Position numbers and translations under genes: made by a program
Part shown: piece by piece, positions 53,458-64,000 of the stretch
Layout: each line of letters begins with the position of its first letter
How positions within the stretch are numbered: position 1 is the stretch's first letter
Notes under the pieces: model-generated
The model's input: only the letters and a program-made list of their open reading frames with translations
Databases searched by the model: none
What the model was told of the DNA's origin: nothing
DNA from: Pelargonium nanum
Taxonomy: Eukaryota > Streptophyta > Magnoliopsida > Geraniales > Geraniaceae
DNA: 64,000 nucleotides
Reading direction: 5' to 3'
Assembly (NCBI GenBank): GCA_036897485.1
Contig: JAYMTF010000013.1
Coordinates: 1-64,000 of the forward strand

Positions 53458-54764
53458 TTCAGAGAGAGAGAGGGAGAGAGATTGGAGAATTGTTGAAGCG
53501 TAGGGCTTTTGAGAGAGAGAGGGGAGGAGGGTTTATATAGGGGGCTGAGACAGTGGAGGTTTACGCCAAATGAGGAGAGAGACGGAGAGGGAGAGAGGTT
53601 TTTCACTTTACAGTGAAGAGAAAGGGAGTGTTTGGGAGTCGGGATAATTATGCCCTCGCCTGGTGTAGCGTAATTCTGCGCCTGCTTGGGTCCAGTCTAA
53701 TGATGTGTTTGGCGTGTTGGTTAAGACTTTCGGAAACGTATTGTATGCAAGATGCGGACCAAAACTGCTCGAGGAAAAAAAATGGACTTGTTTAGTTGAA
53801 TCATTTTTCATGGTTCTAGTGTGTCTCATCACTTGATGAGACAAGAAATAAAAAGCTACGAGTAAAAACGCTCAAGTTTTTTTGTCCCTGTTTAGTCTCC
53901 GATTCGAATTGTCATGCATATTTGTATGTACATTCATAACACACACTAACACTGAAACATTTTGAAACTAGAATTGGCTATGTTTACGCATTGACTCATG
54001 TTTGCAAGAGCAATCTTGCCGATGTGTTACACATTGATAAATAAATGAAATTTTATCAATAATTGTATGCAAGTGTTTTGCGGAAAAAAAAGATAGAAGA
54101 AAAGAAAAGGCCGCTCATATCCACTTCTTGCAACACAGATTTTCAAATATTGTGAACATTTTTCACTTTTAAACTTCAAATGCTCGAAATCGAGACCTTA
54201 CAAAAGGAAATCAAGCTATTGGCTGCTCGACACATTAGGCTAAGGGATAGGTACTAGCAAAGTTATGTTGAAAATGAGGAATTATTTTAAGACAGTATAT
54301 TAAGGAGTAGAGAAATCAATTGTGAATTCTAAGCAATAATGAAATCGTTAACATTAAAAGGTAAAATAGGTGAATACAAAATTTCCAAATCTCCAAAGTG
54401 ATGGCCTTAAAATGTTGTCTCAACTCTCAACAACTTACAAAAACAAAGGCTCCCAATAAAACTATACCCTATACACGAGGTAAAAATGCCACAATAACCT
54501 TAAAACAACCATCGGAGGTCACATGATAGTGTAACTAAGGGTCAAAAGACTCAAAACATTGTTTCTGCAACCCAAAAAAAATTCCACAAAAAAGTAACGA
54601 CAGCTCTGCGATTGTGATTTACGTGTTAGCCTCCAATTGCTCGATTTATGAGGAAATCAAACAGTTACGAGATCAAACTCATTGATTCATAAACATTGTA
54701 GCTCACCACTTACGAGTCGTTATATTCACTATTGCCGGCGGACTTGAGTTCACTGAGTCGGGTA
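53458..54764. other. Intergenic, RanBP1 promoter and clathrin 3' end
   Basis: A GA-rich RanBP1 leader (gagagagagagggagagag at about 53462) lies at the left. The rest is AT-rich without a gene. Bases of about 54350-54760 should include the clathrin heavy chain 3' UTR. Confidence 0.55.
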
Positions 54765-57700
54765 TTAGTATGAGCCCATAGGTGGCATGCCAAAAGGCGG
54801 CATTTGAGGCATCCCCATCCCGCCCATGGGAGGTTGTGGGGCATAACCACCGCCCATTCCCATTGGAGGCGGAGGACCACTCATTCCCGGCATTGGAGGT
54901 GCCGGTAAAGCCAGAGGCAGCAGTTGGGCGTACATATTCTGCAGAAAAGAAAAAAAAGCATAGTGAGTTCATGTCTATTACTCGCAGCAATCAAAACAGG
55001 TGAGCAAAGTTGATTTGTTAATGTAGGCCCTACTAATCTGTTTCGGGATATCAATAAGGCAACAAATGAGTTGTTGACATGAATTTTGTTGATCACGGTG
55101 ACATAAAGCTGGCAATTCGGGGGATTTTGGGTTCGGGTTGAAAATACTTAACCCAAAACAGACCTGCAAGAGGTACGGGTTTGTGCGGGTTGCCCGCTCT
55201 TATCCACACTTTTCCGTGGTAAACCCAACCCAAAAATAATCAGGTCTACTTTACCCTAACCCACATAAATCATAAAGTGCCCACAGGTATACCAAGCAAC
55301 GTGGACCGCTACAGCGGGGCCTAAATGGATCGGGCCGTACGTGTTTTTGTCGGCCTAGTTTTCGTCAGTCCTAACGTGACTTGCCACTTAATGAGAAAGG
55401 CCGGGGGCCAATAAAAAGTTGAAAATAAAATATTGACTCGTGCTACGGAATAAGAAATCGTGTATTTTCGAAAATAATATTGCATTGAGCTGTACCTGCT
55501 GAGCAACCATGTCCTTCTCTTCCTTCTCTTTTGCTCTTACCTCAGTAAGAGACTCGATTTTATCCTTCACAAGTTCATCAACTTTGTGTGTGTACTCACG
55601 CATGAACTTCAAAGCAAAATAAATAAGGTTAAGAGGAACATAACGTTAAAATTTCATATATGAGAACGACTGGGGATGGGAAATAAAAAGATCACCTGCA
55701 AGAGGTAGGGGAAGGCAAAATCTATAATATTGTTTATCCATGCTAGCTCAAGAGCAACATCTGGTCGGATTAAATCGTAACAAACGAAGAGGCACGCTGC
55801 AAAGCATTCTTTCTTTCCCTGCAAAAGAACATGGTTTCATAGGAAAGTTCAGATTTTTGCCCGACACATCAAGCATACACAACAATAAAAGGAAAGGAGC
55901 ATCAAGCACAACACCGGTTACACCAGCCAAAGAAAATTACTTGAAATCGAGAAGGAAAAAAAAAAAGCTAAATGAGATTGACAAATCAATTGAGGAGAAA
56001 ACGTACCTGCTCGATGAAATAGACCAATAGTTCCTCTGAAAGTTCACGGTCACCCGACTGTGAGCACGTCTCCATGGCATCCTTGTAATGATTGTCTTTC
56101 TTTGACAACGCAATAGACTGCCTCCATCTTCCTGCTTTCTTGTAAATATAAGCTGCAACACGTCTCATCTCAAGAAGTTCATGCTTTTCAATCTGCTCAA
56201 AACAAATTCAATATTGTAAAAACAAGTTCCACCTTATACAAGTTACAAGATTAGCGATAAGTAGAGCTGGCAAATGGGCCAGGATCGGGCCTAAATAGGC
56301 CAGGCCAAAAACACAAGTATGCGTATCTGACCACTTTAGTCGGGCTGGGGACAGTAATGGCCCACGGGCTGCAGCTCAATTTGCTAGCAAAATAGGTTGC
56401 GGACAGGAATCAGGCCAAGTCCATTCAGGCTTGGGCCTAAACAGCCAGGCCAACAAAACTCACATGTTTATCGGGGCACTATTTGTTGCCCCGGACACAG
56501 TATCATCGAGCGAAATCAGTGATGGCCCACGGGCTTTTGGCCCATTTGCCAGCTCTAGCAATAAGTAAACATGTTTGAACTAACCTTCTGTGCCATGCCT
56601 ATCATATCGAAATTGTCATGCACATCTATTGATTCACGAAGTCTGTCGTAGTCCTCTTCCTCAATGTAGATCTCATTCAAAGCTTCATTTACAGCAGAGA
56701 GATTGTTGCTCTGAACCGCAACCATGTATGGCTTGATAAGACGGAGGTGCCCAGCCTGAAATCCAAAAGAATACGAATATAAACATCAAGATCATTTTTG
56801 ACAATTTACACATCCTACCGGCTACCACCACAAAGAACCTGTTCAATTTTCAAGCAAAACTTAGCGGCAAGGAAATACCCTAATTGCGAGCAAATGGCGA
56901 GTATATACCCTAATTGTGAGCAAAGAAAATAAAAAATATATATATATACTAAGAGTTGACAAAATGACAAGGAAGACCCTTCCTCGCCATATTGGCAAGC
57001 AAAACGGTGATATATTTTCGAGGAAGGTTATTAGGCGCCTGAATTTCAAGCTAAAAATTTGATCTGGGAAATTTGGCGAGCAAACAGTTTGATCGCCATT
57101 TCCTAATCATCTTTGAGCTCGCAAATTTGGCTGTTTATGGTAGTGTCCCTCGAAAATGGCAGTAACATAAAGCAATTATAACAATATAAAATATGAGTAC
57201 CTTTCGCATTATATCCACCACACGGGTATGATCAACACGGAGGGCCAGTACATTAAGAACATCATTGATCAGATCAGGATGTTCTTGCAAATAAAAGTGC
57301 ACTGCCTTGTAGTAAAGCTCAACATTTGCAACTTTCACCGCAATATCTTTGAATTGCATGTGATCCCATGCTTCTGGAGAGTGGTTCATTACAGTGGTTG
57401 CAGCATTATCAAACTCGTCATATTGGATATATAGATACGTCAACTCTTTCCAGTGCTGCTGTTCATCACAAGCTCGGATCAGCTTGGGAATGTTGAGACG
57501 GGTTGAGAACAGCTTAATATGCTCCATAAGCTTCTCATATCGGTATCTTGCATATAGAACTCCCAACTCAGTGAAAATGCCCATATGTGCACGTTCCAAT
57601 CCCAATCCGCTCTCCATGAGAGATATGAGTTCCTTAAAGCACCCCCTGTTTTGGTAATACTCGCTGACCTCTTCCAAATCATCCACCTAGAATGTCAAAA

Positions 57701-60700
57701 TATGCAGAACCAAGCAATTAGAAAACAGAAAAATGTTTATAATGTATAACGAGCTAAAACATAAAGCAGGTGTATGAGAGATTGAATAAAACAGTGGGTT
57801 TGTATAAACCAAGCAACAATACAAATTTTTTATTATTTGCAAGACCTTTATTTGAGAACTTAAAGTGATATGAAGGGCAAAAATGTCATTTCACGGGTTA
57901 TTAATCATCACCAACCGATTTCTAGGGGCGTAGATAAATTTAACCCCAAAATAGTAAATTATACACTACCTGAATGATGATATTGAGGCCGCATATCTGG
58001 GCCAAACGGAATTCTTCAGCATCTACACAGGCAAAGCAAACAAACTTCCATGTTTTCGAGCTATTAGCTTTCCGAGCTGCATCAACGGCACCTTGGAACT
58101 GTCCAAGCTTCACTAGTGTACAAGCCAACTTCGCCCAGTTAGAAATAAATGCAAATATGATCTTGGCAGACTCGTACAAGGTTTCATCAAATAATCGATC
58201 CCCAACAAGTTGAAGATTAGCAACATTTGGCATAAGAATGAACTCTTCGATTTCAACCAGTCTATCAATCTTCGCATATGCGTAAATTAGTTCACCGTCC
58301 ACCTTGGGCTCTTTGACCTTCTGCCTAACCATTAGAAGATACCTCACCAAATCATGGTATTCATTCACATCCTCAGCAACCCGTATAACTTCTAAGAATT
58401 GTGTGGCATCATCCGCACGAATAAATGATTCGATTGCATCACTCACTAATCCCTCCCGGAGTTGGGCCTTGGCCACCTGGCTCCAGACAGCATCTTCTTC
58501 AACACGGTATGCAAACTCAACAGCTCTATCAATGCTCTTAAGTTGATCCAACAGTACATTCACAGCCTGAACATTCAAATTGAATTTCTTGAATATGTAA
58601 AATGCTTCTTCATACAATTGAGCTTCCACAGCCACCTCCCCAATTGCAGGTCCATCGAAGTTGTCTAACCTGTTGATGTAATCCATAACTCTGGAAGGAT
58701 CAGCTTTAATAGCAGTCAGAATTAGAAGATTTTGCAGATTGAAGTTTCCACTAAAAGCAGAGTTTTGGAGAACAATCTTCTCAAGTAGCTCAATCAGTTC
58801 ATGTGGAAGATCAGCAGTCATGAAAGCCTTAACAGCTGCTGAAACTTGCTCAGGACTCTTGCTTTCAGGCAAAGCAGTAGAAACAACTTGGTCAATCAGC
58901 TGCCTTCTATATTCATTATCAGGAGTAAGAACTTTCTCCCAAAGGTCACCATCCATCCTTTCAACCACATATCTGATCAGAAAAGGAGAGTGGATAACGT
59001 TAGTTGTCCAGTCATAGCATTAAAATGTCAAATGATGCCTTATAAGCATATGAGGATATACAGTTACAAACCTGGCTTGCAATTTGAACAAAGAGTTTTT
59101 GTTTGTGACGTTGATAAGTTCATCATCACACTGTCCTCTACGGTATGCAACAACTGCAAGGGTGGGATCCCGTTTCTCACAGTATTTACCCACAACTCGT
59201 GAATCATAATATGGGTTGGTGGTGAGAAAATGCTCTGGATTGTTATTGCTATCTATGATGATTTTACCCAGAGCATTATGAACATGTACATCCTGGCTCC
59301 CCTCACTCACAAGATGCTCCAAGAATTGAGTGAGCAAGCGAAGGCGATTACTGAAAACAGAAGCAGGGTGAAATTAAGAGAGAAAAGAGTCATCATGTTG
59401 AAATAGATCATTAGGAGGACACAGCATACCGCTTCTCACACTCGTCGCAAAGGGGTTCAACTGGAAGAAGAGAACGAACTGAAAGAATGAGACCTTTAAT
59501 GAAATCTTCAGGGCATTCATCATCTAACAACTGGCCCACAACTAGAGGAGCATTTCCTGGATTGACCTAACAAAACAGAATGCATTACAATTATTCATAG
59601 TCTAACAAATTATATATATATTAACAGTCCTTGTACTATATTTACCTTTTGAACATAACCTTCAATGTATCTAAGCATGTTATTTGTATAAAGGTAATGG
59701 GTGAGGTCTGGAACAAATCCAAAACGATCACAGACGTTAATCAGAGGGCGTGCATCAGGAAGCTTGGCTTCCATTAAGAAGTTCTTTGTCTTTTCAGGAT
59801 CGTAAAAGTTAGATTCTCGAGTTACACGTTCTACTTCCTTGATCTGACCAGTTTTAGCAGCTGCTTCAACGTACTTGAAGTGAATTTCAGGATCCTCACT
59901 ATCCAAGAATAAAAATGAACTGAGTGATTTAATTAATTAATAAGCAAATTAACCAGAGTACCAGACAGAGATAATTAATCTCTTTTTTCCCCTTGTCCGT
60001 TCTTAATACCTGGAGCTCAGATATGACCCCAAGAAAAAGTACAATCCTTCATAGGACTTGAACTGCTCAAAGAGTTTAATGCATGCATCAACACCCAACT
60101 GCTCACAATATTCTTTGGCAGTCTGCATGGAAAAGCTTTAGTGAGGGCCAATAGAAAAAAGATATGTATAATAATAATATATAAACAGACATGCATGCAT
60201 GCTCTAGGGGTTTGTGTATTAGCAAGTCATAACTACCATTCATCGACACATATAATCATAAAATTATTCATTCAAAAGCTTATCATAATAATTATTCATC
60301 AAGCATATATTGTATTCAAATATAAGTAAAAGGATAATTCTCTAAAAATAACACACACACACTCCTTGGGTCAGTTTGGGTTATCCAATAATCTAGAACC
60401 AACCGATAGAACATGGTCCTAAATTTTTGTACTAGGCCAATCCAATCTGAGATCAACCTATTGGATTGGGTTGGTTCAAGGATTACCCATTTCCATGAAC
60501 ACCCTGATATATACCGGCACACCAGCTAAAAGTAAGTATTCTTACCTGAACAATTATCTGAAGATTGCCTCTCAGATTCACCATCAGAAGATCTTTCATG
60601 CATTCAAGAGCCCATTCTTTGGAAAGAGTTCCAAAGAACTCAACAAGAGCCTAAAAAGAACAGCAGATTAAGAGGGGTAGAAAAAAGAGAAGGGAAATCG

Positions 60701-63700
60701 CAGTGTTAAAGGCATTGATGTAAACCTGTGGCTCAATTGCGTGTGTATTCACGATGACTCGTTTAATATCAGGTAACTCAGTGTAATGCTGCATATGATA
60801 TTATACAAATTTTGAGGCTGGAAAATAGTTAAACATCTTAAAAAAGGAACTCAACAGTGTAAAAGGAAGCAAATGTACCTGAAGGGCACGTATGTAGAGA
60901 CCAGCTTTTTCACAGAGTTGACCAATACGCGGGCGGTCATAATGACTGAACATACCATTGGCTAGTATAGCATCGGCAACGTTTGCATAAGAAACAAGAT
61001 TGATTTCCAGAACCTAAATGGAATAGGTTATTATGCTATTGTAAGCAAAGACATGAAACCAGAATAAAAGTAACACAGAATTACTCTAGCTAAACAATTA
61101 ACCTTAGTCTGAAGAAATCCATGCTCCGGAAGATTTGGCTTCAGGACATCTAACAAGAAGGCAGTTGCCTCACGAATCAAGTTCCTCTGCTCAAACATAG
61201 GAAAACCCAATAAGCAAAATAAAGTATTTCTATAAAATAATTAAAAAAATCAGTGTTGTTGATACTTGTCAATTAATGGCAACATATACTTTTATCTCCC
61301 GAAAGAAAAGTGAGCTGCTATAGCTCAAATATGTGACAGGTTATTATTAATGTTTAAGAAAGCTGGGCACTGAGTCGTATCCCATACCACCTTTTCTATT
61401 TTATTTTTAGGTTGTACCTAAACCATCAAAAACAAGAAAATTTGAAAATCAAACCTGAAGGAACAAATCTGTTATTGTATTGTAGTCAACCGGACAGCCT
61501 CCCTCCATTTGGGACATCATTACAGCAAAATTAACAGCTCCCTGTCATCCAGAAAAAGAAGAAGAAAAAAGAAAAGAAATATGAACTCACAAAAGAGGAG
61601 GAGGGAGGGAAGAGAGGGGTAGTGTCTCATTCAGAATCAAACCAACCTGAGGATCTGACCGTAAAATTGTTTGCAGAAGAAACAAATAATCAGGTGCGTA
61701 CCCAACCTACATTGATAAACATATGTGATAGAATGAGTTTCTAGCAATAAGCTTCCAAAGGAAATGATGAAGATGAAAATCGAAATAGTAACAGCGCAAT
61801 TCTACACATGTCACCAGATTCTTCGTATCTAGTCAGGGATACATATAAGTTACCTGCTTTGAGTATATTAGAATCTTGTCAAACTCTCTCCTCTCTGCAA
61901 ATGCTGCAACAACTTTTGGAGTTGCCCTAGCTTTGATATAAATTTTTAGAGCAAGGTCATTATCCACCGTCTACAATGGAAATGTATTTTCAAGATATCA
62001 GAAGGAAAGAAGAACCCAAACAACAATCATGCAAAACCACTGAATACATGTATAAGTGTCAGTCTAGTTAGTAGTTTCTATTAATATTTAAAAAGAAAAA
62101 CATTGCTGCAGCAATGTGCTGCTGATTGCTGAACATCTTCGACAAATGTTGACATCACCATTTTTAATCTCTTAAAAGCATGCTCACAGAGCCAGCTAAT
62201 CATTGGACATTTGAACCACGGTTATAAAGCCACTACAACTAGATAGAGTTAAATAAACAGTATCTGTGAAGACTGAAGAGTAATGAATGGAAGTTTGATC
62301 TTGAAAATTTCTTAAAGCAAACCTTCACAAGATCTCCAAGCTCCTCACTGCATTCAAGCTTGTCCTCTGCCAGCCAATTCTCCAAATGATTCTTTTTATT
62401 CTGGTTGACAACTAAGCGTGACAATTCCAGCGACTCAAAAGCATTCAGTTTTCCCCTAGTTAATAGAGTTCCAAAATACTGCAGTAGAGGCGGAGTTTGA
62501 CCAGCTTGCACCGGAACACTCTGCAACATAAAACATAGTCCAATTAAATAATCGAATTAAACAAATAAACTATTTTTTGTTCTTAAAGAGCACAGTTCCT
62601 CAAGTATTAGTCCAAGAACCGTGCCTCCTAACAATGAAGTTAACCACAATCGGACTAATGTGTTATCAGATTGAAGAACTTTGATGTTATCTGGACTGAG
62701 CAAAAACAACCCATAATAGATACCTGAAATTTAGCAACCGTATCAGGCGTGCGTAGAATTCCCTGTGGAGATTCTGCAGCAAGCTCTGCAGCTTCCTTAT
62801 ATTTCGTCTGAGCAAACAACTCTTGGAAACGCTGGACAACCTGATCGAAATGGCATAATGCAATTTCCAAAACGCAATCAGCTAACCATCACCACATCAA
62901 ACCATAACAAACTGTCACTCAGACATCAACCAATCACAGTCTAAAAGACAAGAAAATAAACTATGATATTCATGCTCATATAGCATTTCCAGAAAGATAA
63001 GTTAAATTAATGCCCTCCCCCCTCCCTACCACGGATCAATTCCCCTTAATTATTCTCAAAATAGAAACAATACATTTATTTTAGGACGGGGAAGTAATAA
63101 ACAAGAGGAAATAAAAATAATGTTACAAGATAAGCTCTAACTTACCAGATTCTCTGCACCAGGAAGATTTCCTCTTTTGGCAAGATTGATAGCAAGTGCC
63201 AAATTATTTAACTGCAAAATCACCAAATGACACTATACATATAACAGCTTTTGGTCCAGTGAGGTAAGGAAATTATCATATACATACTTGTCCACTAACA
63301 AAAGGTACAATTGTTGCTTCATTTACAGTTGCCAGTAACACCTGCCCCCGCCTATTGATAGCATAAAAACCACCAATTGATGAAGCTTCTGCAGTCAAAA
63401 AAATAGGATCTGGACTGATTCGGTTTCTATAAACAGCAGTAGCAGTCTCCAGGTCATACACAAAGAGAAGTCCAAGCTTTGTGATCACATATATCAAAGC
63501 ATACTTCTGGGATATCTGTTATATTAAGAATAGGAATAAATTTATGAGGAGCCTATATGGACTAGGTAAATCTATAAAACAAAATGTTGATACCTGCATT
63601 GATACGGGAAAGTCATCAGCAAAATCTGGAGGAAAAAATAGGTCTGCTTGTTTTTTAGTAAATGAAGGCTTGCCTGCCAGCAAAATTCAAAATATTAAAC

Positions 63701-64000
63701 ACAAATAAACTGTAATGGACGTGCAAGACGCAATAGAACAGGGGGCATTTAACTTTAAGGATGCATTGTAATGGCATCCTTATAATTTCCTAGACGAAAA
63801 GGAATGCATCTAATCACCAAACAAGAAAACACATTTAACACCTTCAAGGTTATGTTTGTATTTCTGTTTTACATTTAATGAAGTTCTTTCGTCTAGATCC
63901 CAAGAAAACTCATGAAGCCTAGCAAAAACAAGTGACAATATATGTCTTGAGTCAGAGTGTATGCATTCATGTACATCAAGTGTTGATGCTCAGACCTGGC
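54765..64000 (-). CDS. CHC: Clathrin heavy chain, C-terminal about 1458 residues (truncated by window edge)
   Basis: Clathrin heavy chain forms the triskelion legs that coat endocytic and trans-Golgi vesicles. Visible exons, 3' end first: 54765-54938, 55496-55606, 55696-55818, 56007-56192, 56585-56755, 57201-57686, 57970-58972, 59072-59350, 59430-59566, 59646-59898, 60010-60122, 60546-60650, 60726-60788, 60879-61013, 61103-61186, 61455-61541, 61647-61706, 61854-61970, 62323-62520, 62724-62840, 63146-63211, 63288-63515, 63594-63673 and 63996 onward. Phases close throughout. The missing part is roughly the first 245 residues of the terminal beta-propeller. Seen are the end of the propeller ([20 protein letters not shown]), the linker ([20 protein letters not shown]), the leg repeats ([44 protein letters not shown]) and the trimerization tail ending in a Met/Pro/Gly-rich [19 protein letters not shown]. 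Similarity to Arabidopsis CHC1/CHC2 is very high. Confidence 0.96.
55109..55390. mobile_element. hAT-like MITE in a clathrin intron (decayed)
   Basis: It starts 'aagctggcaattcggg' and its right end lies near 'gtgacttgccactta'. The interior has 'gggttcgggttg', 'aacccaaccc' and 'gggccgtacg' words of the family at 39433 and 10985. Ends are uncertain. Confidence 0.45.
56262..56557. mobile_element. hAT-type MITE with 8-bp target-site duplication, in a clathrin intron
   Basis: The termini are inverted: 'tagagctggcaaatgggcc' at the left and 'ggcccatttgccagctcta' at the right. The flanks are gcgataag (56254-56261) and gcaataag (56558-56565), an 8-base duplication with one change. TIRs starting TAG plus an 8-bp duplication are the hAT signature. 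The interior is rich in GGGCC/GGCCC. No transposase is present. Confidence 0.85.

Noticed and set aside
63000-63100. Possible Stowaway-like pair of ends in a clathrin intron ('ccctccctaccacgg' and 'ttaggacggggaagta')
   Set aside because: Termini are too degraded and the unit too short to support a confident call.

Overview
This window is a stretch of nuclear DNA from a flowering plant, almost certainly a eudicot. Coding exons are small and separated by AT-rich GT-AG introns. The proteins are plant-specific versions: farnesol kinase, an ATL-type RING-H2 protein, the CBM20-fused F2KP, and a KUP1-type potassium transporter. Plant-style Stowaway-like and hAT-like MITEs and tRNA-derived SINEs fill the gaps. 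I cannot name the species.

Layout, left to right. 0.8-6.3 kb: two head-to-tail copies of a farnesol kinase gene (FOLK), the left one without its first exon. 8.6-9.8 kb: SGF11, a subunit of the SAGA deubiquitinase module (+). 10.2-13.2 kb: a BAG-domain co-chaperone of the BAG1-4 group (-). 15.0-17.3 kb: an intronless DUF2828-type protein with a vWA-like metal site (+). 19.06 kb: a tRNA gene with anticodon TAT. 20.9-21.7 kb: an intronless ATL63-like E3 ligase (-). 24.4-32.4 kb: F2KP in 23 coding exons (-). 33.9 kb: the 25-residue ribosomal protein eL41 in two exons (+). 35.7-39.1 kb: pyruvate decarboxylase (-). 40.4-45.8 kb: a KUP1-like K+ transporter with one GC-AG intron (-). 45.8-51.3 kb: a gene-free stretch with a SINE and a foldback element. 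51.3-53.5 kb: RanBP1 (-). 54.8-64.0 kb: clathrin heavy chain (-), running off the right edge without roughly its first 245 residues.

I built the exon models by hand from splice sites, reading phase and remembered family sequences. All phases close. These are ordinary housekeeping and metabolic genes with no operon-like joint function. Two enzymes touch glycolysis: F2KP sets fructose-2,6-bisphosphate, and PDC drains pyruvate to acetaldehyde. SGF11 and BAG converge, F2KP and eL41 diverge, and eL41 and PDC converge. The order FOLK - SGF11 - ATL63 - RanBP1 recalls consecutive genes on Arabidopsis chromosome 5, so the segment looks like a less fractionated version of that ancestral block.

I found no clear new biological system. 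The most unusual pattern is structural. In three genes (BAG, F2KP, PDC) a local tandem duplication has copied an exon edge with its splice site into the neighbouring intron. This leaves decoy donors or acceptors close to the real ones.
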